This document shows positions 1 to 7,550 of a stretch of 64,000 bases of DNA, one piece after another. The translations under genes were made by a program, and so were the position numbers. The first letter of the stretch is position 1. The number at the start of each line of letters is the position of its first letter. Source of the DNA: CBDCVY01 sp965223245 (GTDB lineage Bacteria; Nitrospinota; Nitrospinia; Nitrospinales; Nitrospinaceae); contig CBDCVY010000013.1 of NCBI GenBank assembly GCA_965223245.1, positions 868,001 through 932,000 of the forward strand, in the 5' to 3' direction. The notes below the pieces were generated by a model. That model ran no database searches. It was not told the DNA's origin and saw only the letters and a program-made list of their open reading frames with translations.

Positions 1-609
1 CATCAGCGTCCAAGTATGATGGTTGCGAATAAAAAACATGGACTTTATGACCATTACCGAGAGTTAAATGAAATGATGTGGCAGGAAAGCAAAGCCTTGC
101 CTGTGGAGTCCAAAAAAATTGTAGGACCCAAAACAAAAACTCAAGTATTTGTGAGTGGCTCGGAGACGGAATTTTTTGATAGGGAATCTGAATCTTGGGC
201 AGCAGCTTCTATTTGTCAGTTAAATGATGAATGGAAAGGGATTAAGGGAAGTCAGTGGGTATGGGTTCGCGACAAAATAACTTTAGAAGAAGCTAAAACG
301 GGAAGCCAACATAAGTTTCGTCTTAACTTTAATATCGAAAATGGACGTGCCAGTTCAGTTACGCGCGCAGAACTATTTGTGCGTAGTGATGACACCTGCC
401 ACATAACAGTTAATGACGTCAGCTTGAACCAAGAGTATGGAGGAGCTGATTATCCTGAACCGTTTATTATAAATTTCGATCAATATATTAAAGAAGGCCC
501 AAATACTGTCACATTTGAAGTTATCAATTACGCCATGCCGCAAGCTACCTCACCTGAAGATAATCCAAGCGGTCTTATCTATCGTCTCCACCTCGAAATG
601 CAAGAGTAG
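1..609 (+). CDS. Beta-sandwich (galactose-binding-like) protein, 5' end cut by window edge
   Basis: The reading frame is open to base 1, so the start probably lies outside the window; the first internal ATG is at 16. The visible ~200 residues are rich in alternating beta-strand patterns. A stretch around residues 105-140 of the ATG-initiated form (RAELFVRSDDTCHITVNDV) resembles the 'A.L...ADD...V.VNG' strand pair typical of galactose-binding-like jelly-roll domains found in carbohydrate-binding and glycosidase accessory modules. Trp residues near 70-82 (WVWV) fit such a module. No signal peptide is visible because the N-terminus is missing. The fold assignment is inference from pattern; no enzymatic function can be given. 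It ends with TAG at 607-609 and is followed by 150 bases before the next gene. Confidence 0.55.
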   Translation, partial: HQRPSMMVANKKHGLYDHYRELNEMMWQESKALPVESKKIVGPKTKTQVFVSGSETEFFDRESESWAAASICQLNDEWKGIKGSQWVWVRDKITLEEAKTGSQHKFRLNFNIENGRASSVTRAELFVRSDDTCHITVNDVSLNQEYGGADYPEPFIINFDQYIKEGPNTVTFEVINYAMPQATSPEDNPSGLIYRLHLEMQE

Positions 610-662
610 AAAAATCCTTTTATCTATAAAATCAAAACCTTTTGTTATGTTATAAAAACTAT

Positions 663-691
663 TTGGCTTAAATTGAGTTATTGTATATAAT
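663..691 (+). promoter_or_regulatory. Probable sigma70 promoter for the lipoprotein pair
   Basis: TTGGCT (663-668, 4/6 match to -35) is followed 17 bases later by a perfect -10 hexamer TATAAT (686-691). It lies 68 bases upstream of the lipoprotein start at 759, with no other gene between. It is the best-spaced promoter in this gap, but it is a prediction only. Confidence 0.5.
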
Positions 692-702
692 TCGGCGATT
701 TG

Positions 703-718
703 ATTTTTGATCAAAAAT
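703..718. repeat. 16-bp perfect palindrome in lipoprotein leader
   Basis: ATTTTTGATCAAAAAT is a perfect palindrome just downstream of the predicted -10 (686-691), where a repressor operator would sit, and 41 bases before the lipoprotein start. AT-rich palindromes arise often by chance in this composition, so an operator role is inference. Confidence 0.3.
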
Positions 719-758
719 TAGCTTGAATGCTTTGCGGGATCCTTGAGGAGGGATATAA

Positions 759-1490
759 ATGAATTACAGAAAATATTTTGCCTTATTTTTAGGACTATTT
801 TTTGCTTTTGTGTTGGTAAGTGGGTGCACAACAACCTATGTTCCACTTTCTGAGTCCGCCAATGGGAAAATTAATTCCACTGACCATATAGTTGTTCAAG
901 TTCAAAGTGAAATTAAGGCAGATATAAATAGGTCAAATATGGGGGCTGCCGGGTTTGGGTTGATAGGAGCATTGGTTGATGTTTCTATGGAAAATTCTCG
1001 TACAAAAACTGCAGAGTCCCTGATTAAACCTGTTAGAGATGTTTTGTTGAATTATAACTTTGAAGATCGAGTGGTTAGCGAACTTGCCAATGTATTGGAA
1101 AAAAATACTTGGCTGAATTCGAAAAGTTTGAAACTCGAGTTTAATCAAGATGAAAATTTTGTGGATAATGCTATAAAAAAATCTACTTCAGATGCTGTTG
1201 GAATTATCAAGCCCACCTACATCTTGTCGCCTTTATTTGATGAACTTAAAGTTCAATTTGAGTATTTATTATTCCCTGCTTCTGAATCTTTTAAAAAGTC
1301 TGCCGGAATTGAAGATAGTGAAAGTCCGATTTATAAAACCATAGTTGAGCAAAAAAAAGAATTAATTGGTGCAAGTCAAAATAAAGAAGTAAATGCTCAA
1401 AGATGGGCAGAAAATAATGGGCAGAAAATTAAGGAAGCCTTGGAAGATTTAATAAAGCAGACCGCTCAAAAATTGTATTCTGAATTGTAA
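759..1490 (+). CDS. Predicted lipoprotein of unknown function
   Basis: This 243-residue protein begins with a lipoprotein signal peptide: basic MNYRK, a hydrophobic segment to residue ~20, then the lipobox LVSG-C with lipidated Cys at about residue 23. It should therefore be membrane-anchored on the periplasmic side or in the outer membrane. A glycine-rich stretch near residues 67-77 (GAAGFGLIGALVDV) follows, and the C-terminal third is Lys/Glu/Gln-rich and probably helical. The start is supported by a strong Shine-Dalgarno GAGGAGG at 745-751. A second lipoprotein gene begins 23 bases downstream in the same direction, so the two are probably cotranscribed. I do not recognise the family. Confidence 0.75.
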   Translation: MNYRKYFALFLGLFFAFVLVSGCTTTYVPLSESANGKINSTDHIVVQVQSEIKADINRSNMGAAGFGLIGALVDVSMENSRTKTAESLIKPVRDVLLNYNFEDRVVSELANVLEKNTWLNSKSLKLEFNQDENFVDNAIKKSTSDAVGIIKPTYILSPLFDELKVQFEYLLFPASESFKKSAGIEDSESPIYKTIVEQKKELIGASQNKEVNAQRWAENNGQKIKEALEDLIKQTAQKLYSEL

Positions 1491-1513
1491 AACCCAACCA
1501 AAAAAGATAAAAA

Positions 1514-2068
1514 TTGAATAAGGATAGCTGTTTATATATATCTATTTTATCAATTGTATCTTTGTTGATAATTTCTGGTTGCGCTTCCAAAGAACCAAGA
1601 AATCTTTCGTTATTAGAAAACAATTTACCTCACCATATCAAAAATTTCGATAGTTTATGTAAACTCAAAGTAAAAAATGTCCTAGATGAAAGAGTTGCGA
1701 GAGAGAATTATGGGAAATTGATAAATAGTTCTATCAATGTGAATGATGCAAAGGAGTGGGTAAGAACCTCGTTGGAAACTTTGGTAGTAAAGGAACACGA
1801 ACATTTTGAAGAAATTTCTATAAAAGCCTCAATAAAGAAATTTTATATGTATTCAGTTCATTCTCAGATGGTTGCAAATATTGTTTTAAAAGTTGATTAC
1901 TATAAGAGTGAAAATTTAATGTTGTCTAAAATCCACCGTGGAACAGAGACCCAATCAAATGTTTTTGGAGCAGATAGTGAAATTGCTTCCTCTTTTGAAA
2001 ATGCTTTGGAAAAGATAGTAAATCAAATTGATGTAGAATCAAAAAATATTTGTGAAAAATCCAATTAG
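1514..2068 (+). CDS. Second predicted lipoprotein, possibly YajG-like
   Basis: The 184-residue product starts at a TTG codon directly before the hydrophobic signal, with lipobox LIISG-C near residue 23. After the anchor, the pattern 'V.D.R......GKLI.S........W...SLE.L' resembles the YajG-type family of small Gram-negative lipoproteins, but the match is weak and made from memory. It follows the preceding lipoprotein by 23 bases, implying a two-gene operon. No Shine-Dalgarno of note precedes the TTG. The tail ends in Lys/Asn-rich residues and the gene is followed by a convergent gene on the other strand. Function is unknown. Confidence 0.7.
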   Translation: MNKDSCLYISILSIVSLLIISGCASKEPRNLSLLENNLPHHIKNFDSLCKLKVKNVLDERVARENYGKLINSSINVNDAKEWVRTSLETLVVKEHEHFEEISIKASIKKFYMYSVHSQMVANIVLKVDYYKSENLMLSKIHRGTETQSNVFGADSEIASSFENALEKIVNQIDVESKNICEKSN

Positions 2069-2114
2069 AAAATTCTGACTTTTAAGTTTCGTCATTTTTG
2101 TTTGAGTTTCTAAA

Positions 2115-2537
2115 TTAACTCCCATCTCCACCACCACAATCTCCGCTTATACTGCAACTCCCATCTCCAGAGACTCCCATTCCACTAGAAGACCCATCAC
2201 CCAATGATGTTAATCCTATTTCATTGCCACGGTTGATTACATCCGAAAATACAAAATCATCTTCTTTTCTAAAAAACTTATTTCCTAATTCTTGTCTTAG
2301 AGAATCGTAATTAAGGTTTTGGTCCTCTTCTTTAGATTCTTTTTCAAACTCACTGGGAAGGCAATAAAGTGCGTAAGCATAAAAGCGGAATTTTTCATTT
2401 AAGCCGCTTACCTCGATGGTTTTTTGGATCTGGCTAGTTGTGTAATTTTTATGTTTTCCATATCTGCTAATCAATAATGGCCCTAATTTTTTTATATACG
2501 CTTTTAGAGCAAAGTACTTTTTTATTTGGTGAAACAT
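2115..2537 (-). CDS. Small DUF6559-like protein with Gly/Ser/Cys-rich tail
   Basis: This 140-residue cytoplasmic protein has a basic helical N-terminus (residues 1-35) and a middle part (SRYGKHKNYTTSQIQKTIE, about 24-42) that resembles the DUF6559 family as I remember it: 'RYG....YT..QV..T......N'. The last 30 residues are low complexity, Gly/Ser/Asp with two Cys (GDGSCSISGDCGGGDGS), a kind of tail seen in several uncharacterised small proteins. The start has a good Shine-Dalgarno (AGAGGA on the minus strand, just upstream of 2537). No transmembrane segment is obvious. The role is unknown. It is convergent with the lipoprotein pair and divergent from the nuo cluster. Confidence 0.65.
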   Translation of the reverse strand: MFHQIKKYFALKAYIKKLGPLLISRYGKHKNYTTSQIQKTIEVSGLNEKFRFYAYALYCLPSEFEKESKEEDQNLNYDSLRQELGNKFFRKEDDFVFSDVINRGNEIGLTSLGDGSSSGMGVSGDGSCSISGDCGGGDGS

Positions 2538-2897
2538 GTATTCCTCTTATTAAAAGTTTCTACTAGGTTAACGCATGTTGTTTAAACTCGAAAGGAGGTA
2601 TAAGGGGATGATGGTTTATTTGCTTTAAACTATTGATTTAAAGGAAGGTTTATTGCGCTAGGTAAACTTTTTATGGGCTGAGTTCTATTTATTGTTAAAA
2701 ATGAGACACAACCAAAAATCACTTTATCTTCAGGTTGAATTATAAGATGTTGGTATTGATTGAATTGATTTCTCTCTTTACGAATGTCTTTTATTATATC
2801 TTTTATCTTGCATAACTTGTTAACTCATTAAGTTTGAAATAGTTAGGGTTGTTTTTGATGGTTTTTCTTACTTCAAATAGTTCCTTCAAATCAACAA
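2538..2897. other. Intergenic region without a supported gene
   Basis: This is the first part of the 588-base gap between the DUF6559-like gene and nuoA. It is AT-rich. A strong Shine-Dalgarno-like AAAGGAGGT at 2591-2599 precedes a seven-codon frame (2608-2628, including stop) that is too short to call. I see no tRNA, IS remnant or long ORF. Confidence 0.5.
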
Positions 2898-2926
2898 TTG
2901 ACAGGGTCTGGAAGGCCTAATATAAT
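2898..2926 (+). promoter_or_regulatory. Perfect consensus sigma70 promoter upstream of nuo cluster
   Basis: TTGACA (2898-2903) and TATAAT (2921-2926) are separated by exactly 17 bases, giving a 12/12 match with ideal spacing. The expected transcription start is near 2933, about 190 bases before the nuoA start. A promoter this strong fits a highly expressed respiratory operon, or a separate small RNA in the leader. Confidence 0.75.
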
Positions 2927-2932
2927 CCCCCT

Positions 2933-3074
2933 TTCCAAAGCTTTTGTTGATACCAAAAGCTAAGTGATAGAATGTTTTAACTGGGCATGGAGTTAGTTGA
3001 AAAATCTTATTGCCCTTAAAAATAAAACAGTTTGAGTTTGTGTTTCTGCCCACTGTATCTATGGGACTTTTTTT
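2933..3074 (+). ncRNA. Candidate structured leader or small RNA before nuoA
   Basis: Starting near the expected transcription start, a perfect 8-bp hairpin AGCTTTTG/CAAAAGCT (2939-2946 and 2954-2961, 7-base loop) is followed by GGGCA (2983-2987). That GGGCA can pair with TGCCC at 3011-3015 or with a second TGCCC at 3047-3051. The second copy can also pair with TGGGA (3062-3066) in a short hairpin directly before seven T residues (3068-3074), which looks like a weak intrinsic terminator. Mutually exclusive pairing suggests attenuation or a ~140-nt small RNA. No known RNA family was recognised, and the terminator stem is only 4-5 bp. Confidence 0.3.
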
Positions 3075-3125
3075 GTTTAAATCATTTGCTGGCTAATTTG
3101 TCTGCATTACGATAGGACCTGCTCT

Positions 3126-3479
3126 GTGACTGAGTATTTATTTATACTTGTATTTGCCGGTGTGGCTTTAGCAGTGGTCATTGGAATCCTTGTATTGTCC
3201 ACCCTTTTAGGACCTCGGCGGTCCACCACTGAAAAAGAGCTTCCTTATGAATGCGGAATGTTACCCTCCGAGGAGGCCAAAGGCCGATTCCCTGTCCGAT
3301 TTGCAACTATCGCAATGCTTTTCATTATTTTTGATATTGAGGTGGTGTTTATGTATCCATGGGCAGTGGCGTTGGATGAACTCAAACTATTTGGATTAAT
3401 TGAAATGGCGGTCTTCATCGTCATCCTTGGAATCGCATATGTCTACATATGGGGACGTGGAGGATTAGAATGGGATTGA
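3126..3479 (+). CDS. nuoA: NADH-quinone oxidoreductase subunit A
   Basis: NuoA is a small membrane subunit of complex I lying next to the quinone site. The 117-residue protein has three transmembrane helices (about 4-27, 58-79 and 88-109). The loop between the first two carries the conserved YECG (41-44), and helix 2 contains the family hallmark FDIE (69-72). The start is GTG. It is the first gene of the nuo cluster. Its 3' end overlaps nuoB by about 10 bases, implying translational coupling. Length and motifs are fully typical. Confidence 0.97.
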   Translation: MTEYLFILVFAGVALAVVIGILVLSTLLGPRRSTTEKELPYECGMLPSEEAKGRFPVRFATIAMLFIIFDIEVVFMYPWAVALDELKLFGLIEMAVFIVILGIAYVYIWGRGGLEWD

Positions 3480-4054
3480 TGGACCAAGCAGTCGATTTAT
3501 TTGAGACTGAAATCAGTAATTTAAAGTTAAATGCGAAAGATGCCCTTGATCAATTGGGATATGAATTCTCAGGTGCAGTTTACGACAGTATTTTAACTAC
3601 GAAAATGGGTAAGGTCATTGGCTGGGCACAAAAAAATGCACTTTGGCCCGCGACATTTGGTTTGGCTTGTTGTGCGATAGAAATGATGGCAATGGCCAAC
3701 TCCCGTTGGGATGCGGCCCGTTTTGGGGCGGAGGTTTTTCGTGCTTCTCCGAGACAAGCAGATTTAATGATTGTCTCAGGTCGAGTCTCTCAAAAAATGG
3801 CCCCTGTTTTAAAACGAATTTATAACCAAATGCCTGAGCCAAAGTGGGTTATTGCTATGGGAGCCTGTTCTTCGTGTGGAGGAATTTTTAATAATTATGC
3901 GATTGTTCAGGGAGTGGATCGCGTGGTTCCTGTAGATGTGTATGTGCCGGGTTGTCCTCCGGGACCGGAAGCGTTGATCTACGGTGTGATTAAGCTTCAG
4001 GAAAAAATAATGAAAGAAGCAGGCACCCCAAAAGCAAGAAAGCGAGTGGCATGA
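3470..4054 (+). CDS. nuoB: NADH-quinone oxidoreductase subunit B
   Basis: NuoB carries the N2 [4Fe-4S] cluster that hands electrons to quinone in the peripheral arm of complex I. The ligands are visible: the adjacent Cys67-Cys68 (LACCAIEMM), Cys133 (GACSSCGG) and Cys162 (PGCPPGPEAL) in the 194-residue form. I chose the ATG at 3470 because GGAGG (3459-3463) sits six bases before it; an in-frame ATG at 3449 would overlap nuoA more and lacks such a site. A further ATG at 3479 is possible. It overlaps nuoA and ends in an ATGA overlap with nuoC. The Lys/Arg-rich C-terminus is ordinary for the family. Confidence 0.97.
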   Translation: MGLMDQAVDLFETEISNLKLNAKDALDQLGYEFSGAVYDSILTTKMGKVIGWAQKNALWPATFGLACCAIEMMAMANSRWDAARFGAEVFRASPRQADLMIVSGRVSQKMAPVLKRIYNQMPEPKWVIAMGACSSCGGIFNNYAIVQGVDRVVPVDVYVPGCPPGPEALIYGVIKLQEKIMKEAGTPKARKRVA

Positions 4055-4581
4055 CCAACGAAGAGATTATCGAAAAAGTTCGCCTGAGCCTGGGGGAGGA
4101 CATTCAAAAAGTTGAAATGACTTTAGATGATGTAGTGGTTCATTGCTTACCCTCGTCTCTCCATAAAGTTTCTGAGTTTTTAAAGAATGATCCTGAACTT
4201 CATTTTGATTATTTAAGCGATATTTCAGGAGTCGATTATCTAAATCAGGATCGCGAACCGCGTTTTGAAGCGGTTTATGGTCTGCATTCCATGGACAAAG
4301 GGCATAGCGTGCGCATTCGGGTAGGGTTGGAAGAAGAGGACCCGAAAGTCCCAACTGTTTCTAATTTATGGAAAGGAGCTTTATTCCCGGAACGTGAGCT
4401 ATTCGATATGTTTGGGTTTGAAATTGAAGGCCACCCAAACCTAAAACGTTTAATAATGCCAGAGGATTGGGAAGGGCATCCTTTACTAAAAGATTATCCC
4501 TTAGTAACTGAAGAGGTTGCTTTTTCACACAACCCTGATCATAAAAGTGAATTAGTTAAAATAAAAGAAGAATTAAAATAG
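4051..4581 (+). CDS. nuoC: NADH-quinone oxidoreductase subunit C (30 kDa)
   Basis: NuoC is a peripheral-arm subunit without cofactors that helps form the quinone chamber. The 176-residue protein has the family core DYLSDISGVDYL (about 53-64) and the 30-kDa-subunit signature ERELFDMFGFEIEGHP (114-129), followed by the conserved LKRLIMPEDWEGHPL block. It is not fused to NuoD, unlike in E. coli. The start overlaps the nuoB stop as ATGA, a typical coupled arrangement. Confidence 0.96.
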   Translation: MTNEEIIEKVRLSLGEDIQKVEMTLDDVVVHCLPSSLHKVSEFLKNDPELHFDYLSDISGVDYLNQDREPRFEAVYGLHSMDKGHSVRIRVGLEEEDPKVPTVSNLWKGALFPERELFDMFGFEIEGHPNLKRLIMPEDWEGHPLLKDYPLVTEEVAFSHNPDHKSELVKIKEELK

Positions 4582-4593
4582 ATTAGCTGAAAA

Positions 4594-5796
4594 ATGAGTG
4601 TTACTGAACAAGGTCTATTAGAACGCGATAAAGATACAATGACCCTAAATATGGGTCCACAGCACCCTAGTACTCATGGGGTATTTCGCGTGGTATTGGA
4701 AATGGATGGAGAGCTTGTAAAGTCGACGGATCCTGATATTGGATTTTTGCATACTGGTATTGAGAAAACAGCAGAAGATAAGCGCTATATTCATTGCATT
4801 CCAATGACAGATCGCCTTGATTACTTAAGTCCTCCTTCCAACAATTTGGCTTTTTGCCTTACGGTTGAAAAATTGCTTGGTGCTAAGGAGTTACCTTCAC
4901 GCGCAGATTACCTTCGAGTGATTATGTGTGAGTTGGGTCGAATTGGTAGTCATTTGGTTTGGTTGGGAACGCACGCTTTGGATATTGGTGCCATGACGGT
5001 TTTTCTTTATGCATGGCGAGAAAGAGAAATGGTTTTGGATTTAAATGAAATGATTTCTGGTGTGCGGATGATGACGAGCTATATCCGGGTTGGTGGTGTA
5101 GCTCAAGATGCAACCCCGGAATGGATTGAAGGGGTAAAGAAGTTTGTGGATATTTTGCCATCTCGCATTGATGAATATGAAAGTCTGTTAACAAAAAATC
5201 CTATTTGGATGGATCGCACGCAGGGCGTTGGAGCCATGAGCCGAGAAGATGTCATAAATTGGAGTATGAGTGGACCTGTGTTACGTGCTTCTGGTGTAGA
5301 TTTTGATTGGAGAAAAAAGAGACCTTACTCACGATATAATGAATTTGACTTTAAGGTGCCGACCGGAGAAAACGGAGATATTTACGATAGATATTTGGTG
5401 CGTATTGAAGAAATGCGGCAAAGTCGGGAAATTTTGAAGCAGGCTATAGAGAATTTACCTACAGGTCCTTATAAGATTGAAGATAACAAAATTTCATTGC
5501 CTCCACGTGACACCCTACACAATAGTATGGAAGCCTTGATCCATCATTTTAAACTGGTTTCCGATGGTGTCAAAGTTCCTCCGGGTGAAACTTATGTTCC
5601 AACAGAGGGGGCTCGTGGCGAAGTCGGTTTTTATATAGTTTCGGATGGATCCAATAAACCTTATCGGATGAAATTACGTGCCCCATCCTTTATGGGAATT
5701 CCCGGTATGTGCAAAATGATGGAGGATTCCTATATAGCTGATGTTGTGGCTATTATTGGTAGCATTGATATTGTAATGGGAGAAGTGGATCGCTAA
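4594..5796 (+). CDS. nuoD: NADH-quinone oxidoreductase subunit D (49 kDa)
   Basis: NuoD is the 49-kDa peripheral subunit, related to the large subunit of NiFe hydrogenases, and forms much of the quinone-binding pocket. The N-terminus carries the diagnostic GPQHPSTHG (21-29), and the C-terminus ends in the conserved DIVMGEVDR. Conserved blocks such as ADYLRVIMCELGRI and RTQGVGA are present in order. The 400-residue length is typical of unfused NuoD. It lies 12 bases after nuoC, and its stop overlaps the nuoE start (TAATG). Confidence 0.97.
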   Translation: MSVTEQGLLERDKDTMTLNMGPQHPSTHGVFRVVLEMDGELVKSTDPDIGFLHTGIEKTAEDKRYIHCIPMTDRLDYLSPPSNNLAFCLTVEKLLGAKELPSRADYLRVIMCELGRIGSHLVWLGTHALDIGAMTVFLYAWREREMVLDLNEMISGVRMMTSYIRVGGVAQDATPEWIEGVKKFVDILPSRIDEYESLLTKNPIWMDRTQGVGAMSREDVINWSMSGPVLRASGVDFDWRKKRPYSRYNEFDFKVPTGENGDIYDRYLVRIEEMRQSREILKQAIENLPTGPYKIEDNKISLPPRDTLHNSMEALIHHFKLVSDGVKVPPGETYVPTEGARGEVGFYIVSDGSNKPYRMKLRAPSFMGIPGMCKMMEDSYIADVVAIIGSIDIVMGEVDR

Positions 5797-6266
5797 TGTT
5801 TGTGTTTAACCCAGACTCAGAAAAACGAATTGTAAAAATTCTAGCTAAATATCCGGTCAAGCAATCGGCGTTGCTTCCACTCTTGACTTTGACGCAAGAG
5901 CAGGAGGGTTACATATCTCCGGATGCGATGATTGAAATTGGTCGAAGGTTGGATGTGTCACCTGCATATGTGGAATCGGTGTGCTCCTTTTATACTATGT
6001 ATTTCACCAAGCCGGTGGGGAGGTATGTAATTAAATTTTGTATAAACATCAGTTGCCATTTGAATGGTTGTGACGATTTATTGTCCTATACAGAAAATAA
6101 ATTAGGGATCAAAGCCGGAGAAACTACCGATGATAAAAAGTTCACCATACTTAAAGAAGAATGTTTGGCCGCATGTTGTGAAGCGCCGGTTATGCAGGTG
6201 AACAATAAGTATTTTGTAAACGTGAATCCTCAAAAAGTGGATGAGGTTTTAGCAAAATTAAAGTGA
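5796..6266 (+). CDS. nuoE: NADH-quinone oxidoreductase subunit E (24 kDa, 2Fe-2S)
   Basis: NuoE belongs to the NADH dehydrogenase module and binds the N1a [2Fe-2S] cluster. The thioredoxin-fold ligands are Cys82 and Cys87 (CINISC) and Cys123 and Cys127 (CLAAC), with normal spacing. The N-terminal helical bundle (about 8-60) includes PVKQSALLPLL and EGYIS, both typical. It is 156 residues, overlaps nuoD by one base and lies 8 bases before nuoF, its direct partner. Confidence 0.96.
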   Translation: MFVFNPDSEKRIVKILAKYPVKQSALLPLLTLTQEQEGYISPDAMIEIGRRLDVSPAYVESVCSFYTMYFTKPVGRYVIKFCINISCHLNGCDDLLSYTENKLGIKAGETTDDKKFTILKEECLAACCEAPVMQVNNKYFVNVNPQKVDEVLAKLK

Positions 6267-6274
6267 ATTGAAAA

Positions 6275-7543
6275 ATGACAGAAATTCTTTTTAAAAATAT
6301 TGATATGGAGGGTCTCCATACTATTGATGTCTATGAGAAACAGGGAGGCTACCAGTCATTAAAAAAAGCTTTTGAAAAGGAACCTGATGAGGTAGTTGGA
6401 ATTGTAAAGGCTTCTGGATTAAGGGGGCGCGGGGGTGCGGGATTTCCCACGGGACTGAAGTGGAGCTTTCTTGCTAAAGATGTATTCCCCCGTTATTTGG
6501 CATGCAACGCTGACGAAAGCGAACCGGGAACCTGCAAAGATCGCGATTTGTTGATGAAGAATCCCCATTCTTTAATCGAAGGCATGATTCTTTGTTCATA
6601 TGCCTGCCGAATTGAAACGAGTTATATCTATATGCGTGGAGAATTTTATGAATACAGCTTCATCATGGATCAGGCTATTGAAGAGGCCTATGCAAAAGGT
6701 TATTTAGGGAAAAATATTTTAGGCTCCGGTTTTAATTTGGAAATGTACACTCATTTGGGAGCTGGTGCTTATATTTGCGGAGAGGAATCAGCTCTTTTGT
6801 CTTCCTTGGAAGGATGTCGAGGGGAGCCACGATTAAAGCCACCGTTCCCGGCGGTTGAAGGGTTATATAAAAAACCAACAATTGTGAATAATGTCGAAAC
6901 TTTGTGCGCAGTTCCTTTTATCATTAATGAAGGCCCGGAAGCTTATGCGGCAATTGGTACTGAAAAAAGTAAGGGGACCAAATTGGTGAGTGTTTCGGGG
7001 CATGTGAATAAACCAGGGAATTATGAAATTCCTTTAGGGCTGCCTACCATTGAACTCATCGAAAAATATGCAGGTGGAATTCGAAACGGAAACAAATTGA
7101 AAGCTTTCATTCCGGGGGGATCTTCAGTTCCAATGCTTCCCGCAGATAAGGCAGATACTCCTTATGATTACGAATCGTTGCAGGCTGCTGGAACAATGCT
7201 AGGCTCAGGGGCGCTCATTGTTATGGATGATACTACCAATGTTGTAGTAGAGGCTCTCCGGTTGGCGAGTTTTTATATGCATGAATCTTGTGGTAAATGC
7301 ACTCCTTGTAGAGAGGGGACTCGATGGATGTACCAAATTCTTTCTGAAATTAATAGTCGCCAGGGAAAACCGGAGCAGGTGGACTTATTGGTAGATATTT
7401 GTGACAACATGTCTTTTAAATGTTTTTGTCCTTTGGGGGATGCGGCTGTCGCTCCGGTGATCAGCAGTATCCAGTATTTTCGAGAGGATTATGAAGAACT
7501 AATTGAAATGATGAAATCCGAAGCTACGGCAACGGTCAGTTAA
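6275..7543 (+). CDS. nuoF: NADH-quinone oxidoreductase subunit F (51 kDa, FMN/NADH)
   Basis: NuoF oxidises NADH with FMN and passes electrons to the N3 [4Fe-4S] cluster. The 422-residue protein has the glycine-rich nucleotide/FMN motif GRGGAGFPTG (51-60) and the second loop LGAGAYICGEESAL (161-174). The SLBB domain lies around 235-300. The N3 ligands are Cys339, Cys342 and Cys345 (ESCGKCTPCREGT) plus Cys385 (CFCPLGD). Everything matches the family. It is 8 bases from nuoE and 7 from nuoG, so the three form the NADH module as a block. Confidence 0.97.
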   Translation: MTEILFKNIDMEGLHTIDVYEKQGGYQSLKKAFEKEPDEVVGIVKASGLRGRGGAGFPTGLKWSFLAKDVFPRYLACNADESEPGTCKDRDLLMKNPHSLIEGMILCSYACRIETSYIYMRGEFYEYSFIMDQAIEEAYAKGYLGKNILGSGFNLEMYTHLGAGAYICGEESALLSSLEGCRGEPRLKPPFPAVEGLYKKPTIVNNVETLCAVPFIINEGPEAYAAIGTEKSKGTKLVSVSGHVNKPGNYEIPLGLPTIELIEKYAGGIRNGNKLKAFIPGGSSVPMLPADKADTPYDYESLQAAGTMLGSGALIVMDDTTNVVVEALRLASFYMHESCGKCTPCREGTRWMYQILSEINSRQGKPEQVDLLVDICDNMSFKCFCPLGDAAVAPVISSIQYFREDYEELIEMMKSEATATVS

Positions 7544-7550
7544 TAATATT

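Noticed and set aside
2608..2628. Six-residue frame with a strong AAAGGAGGT ribosome site
   Set aside because: Too short to separate from chance, and no downstream gene is within reach for a leader peptide role.
2933..3074. 6S RNA
   Set aside because: The expected long closing stem with a large central bulge cannot be drawn; 5' and 3' ends do not pair.
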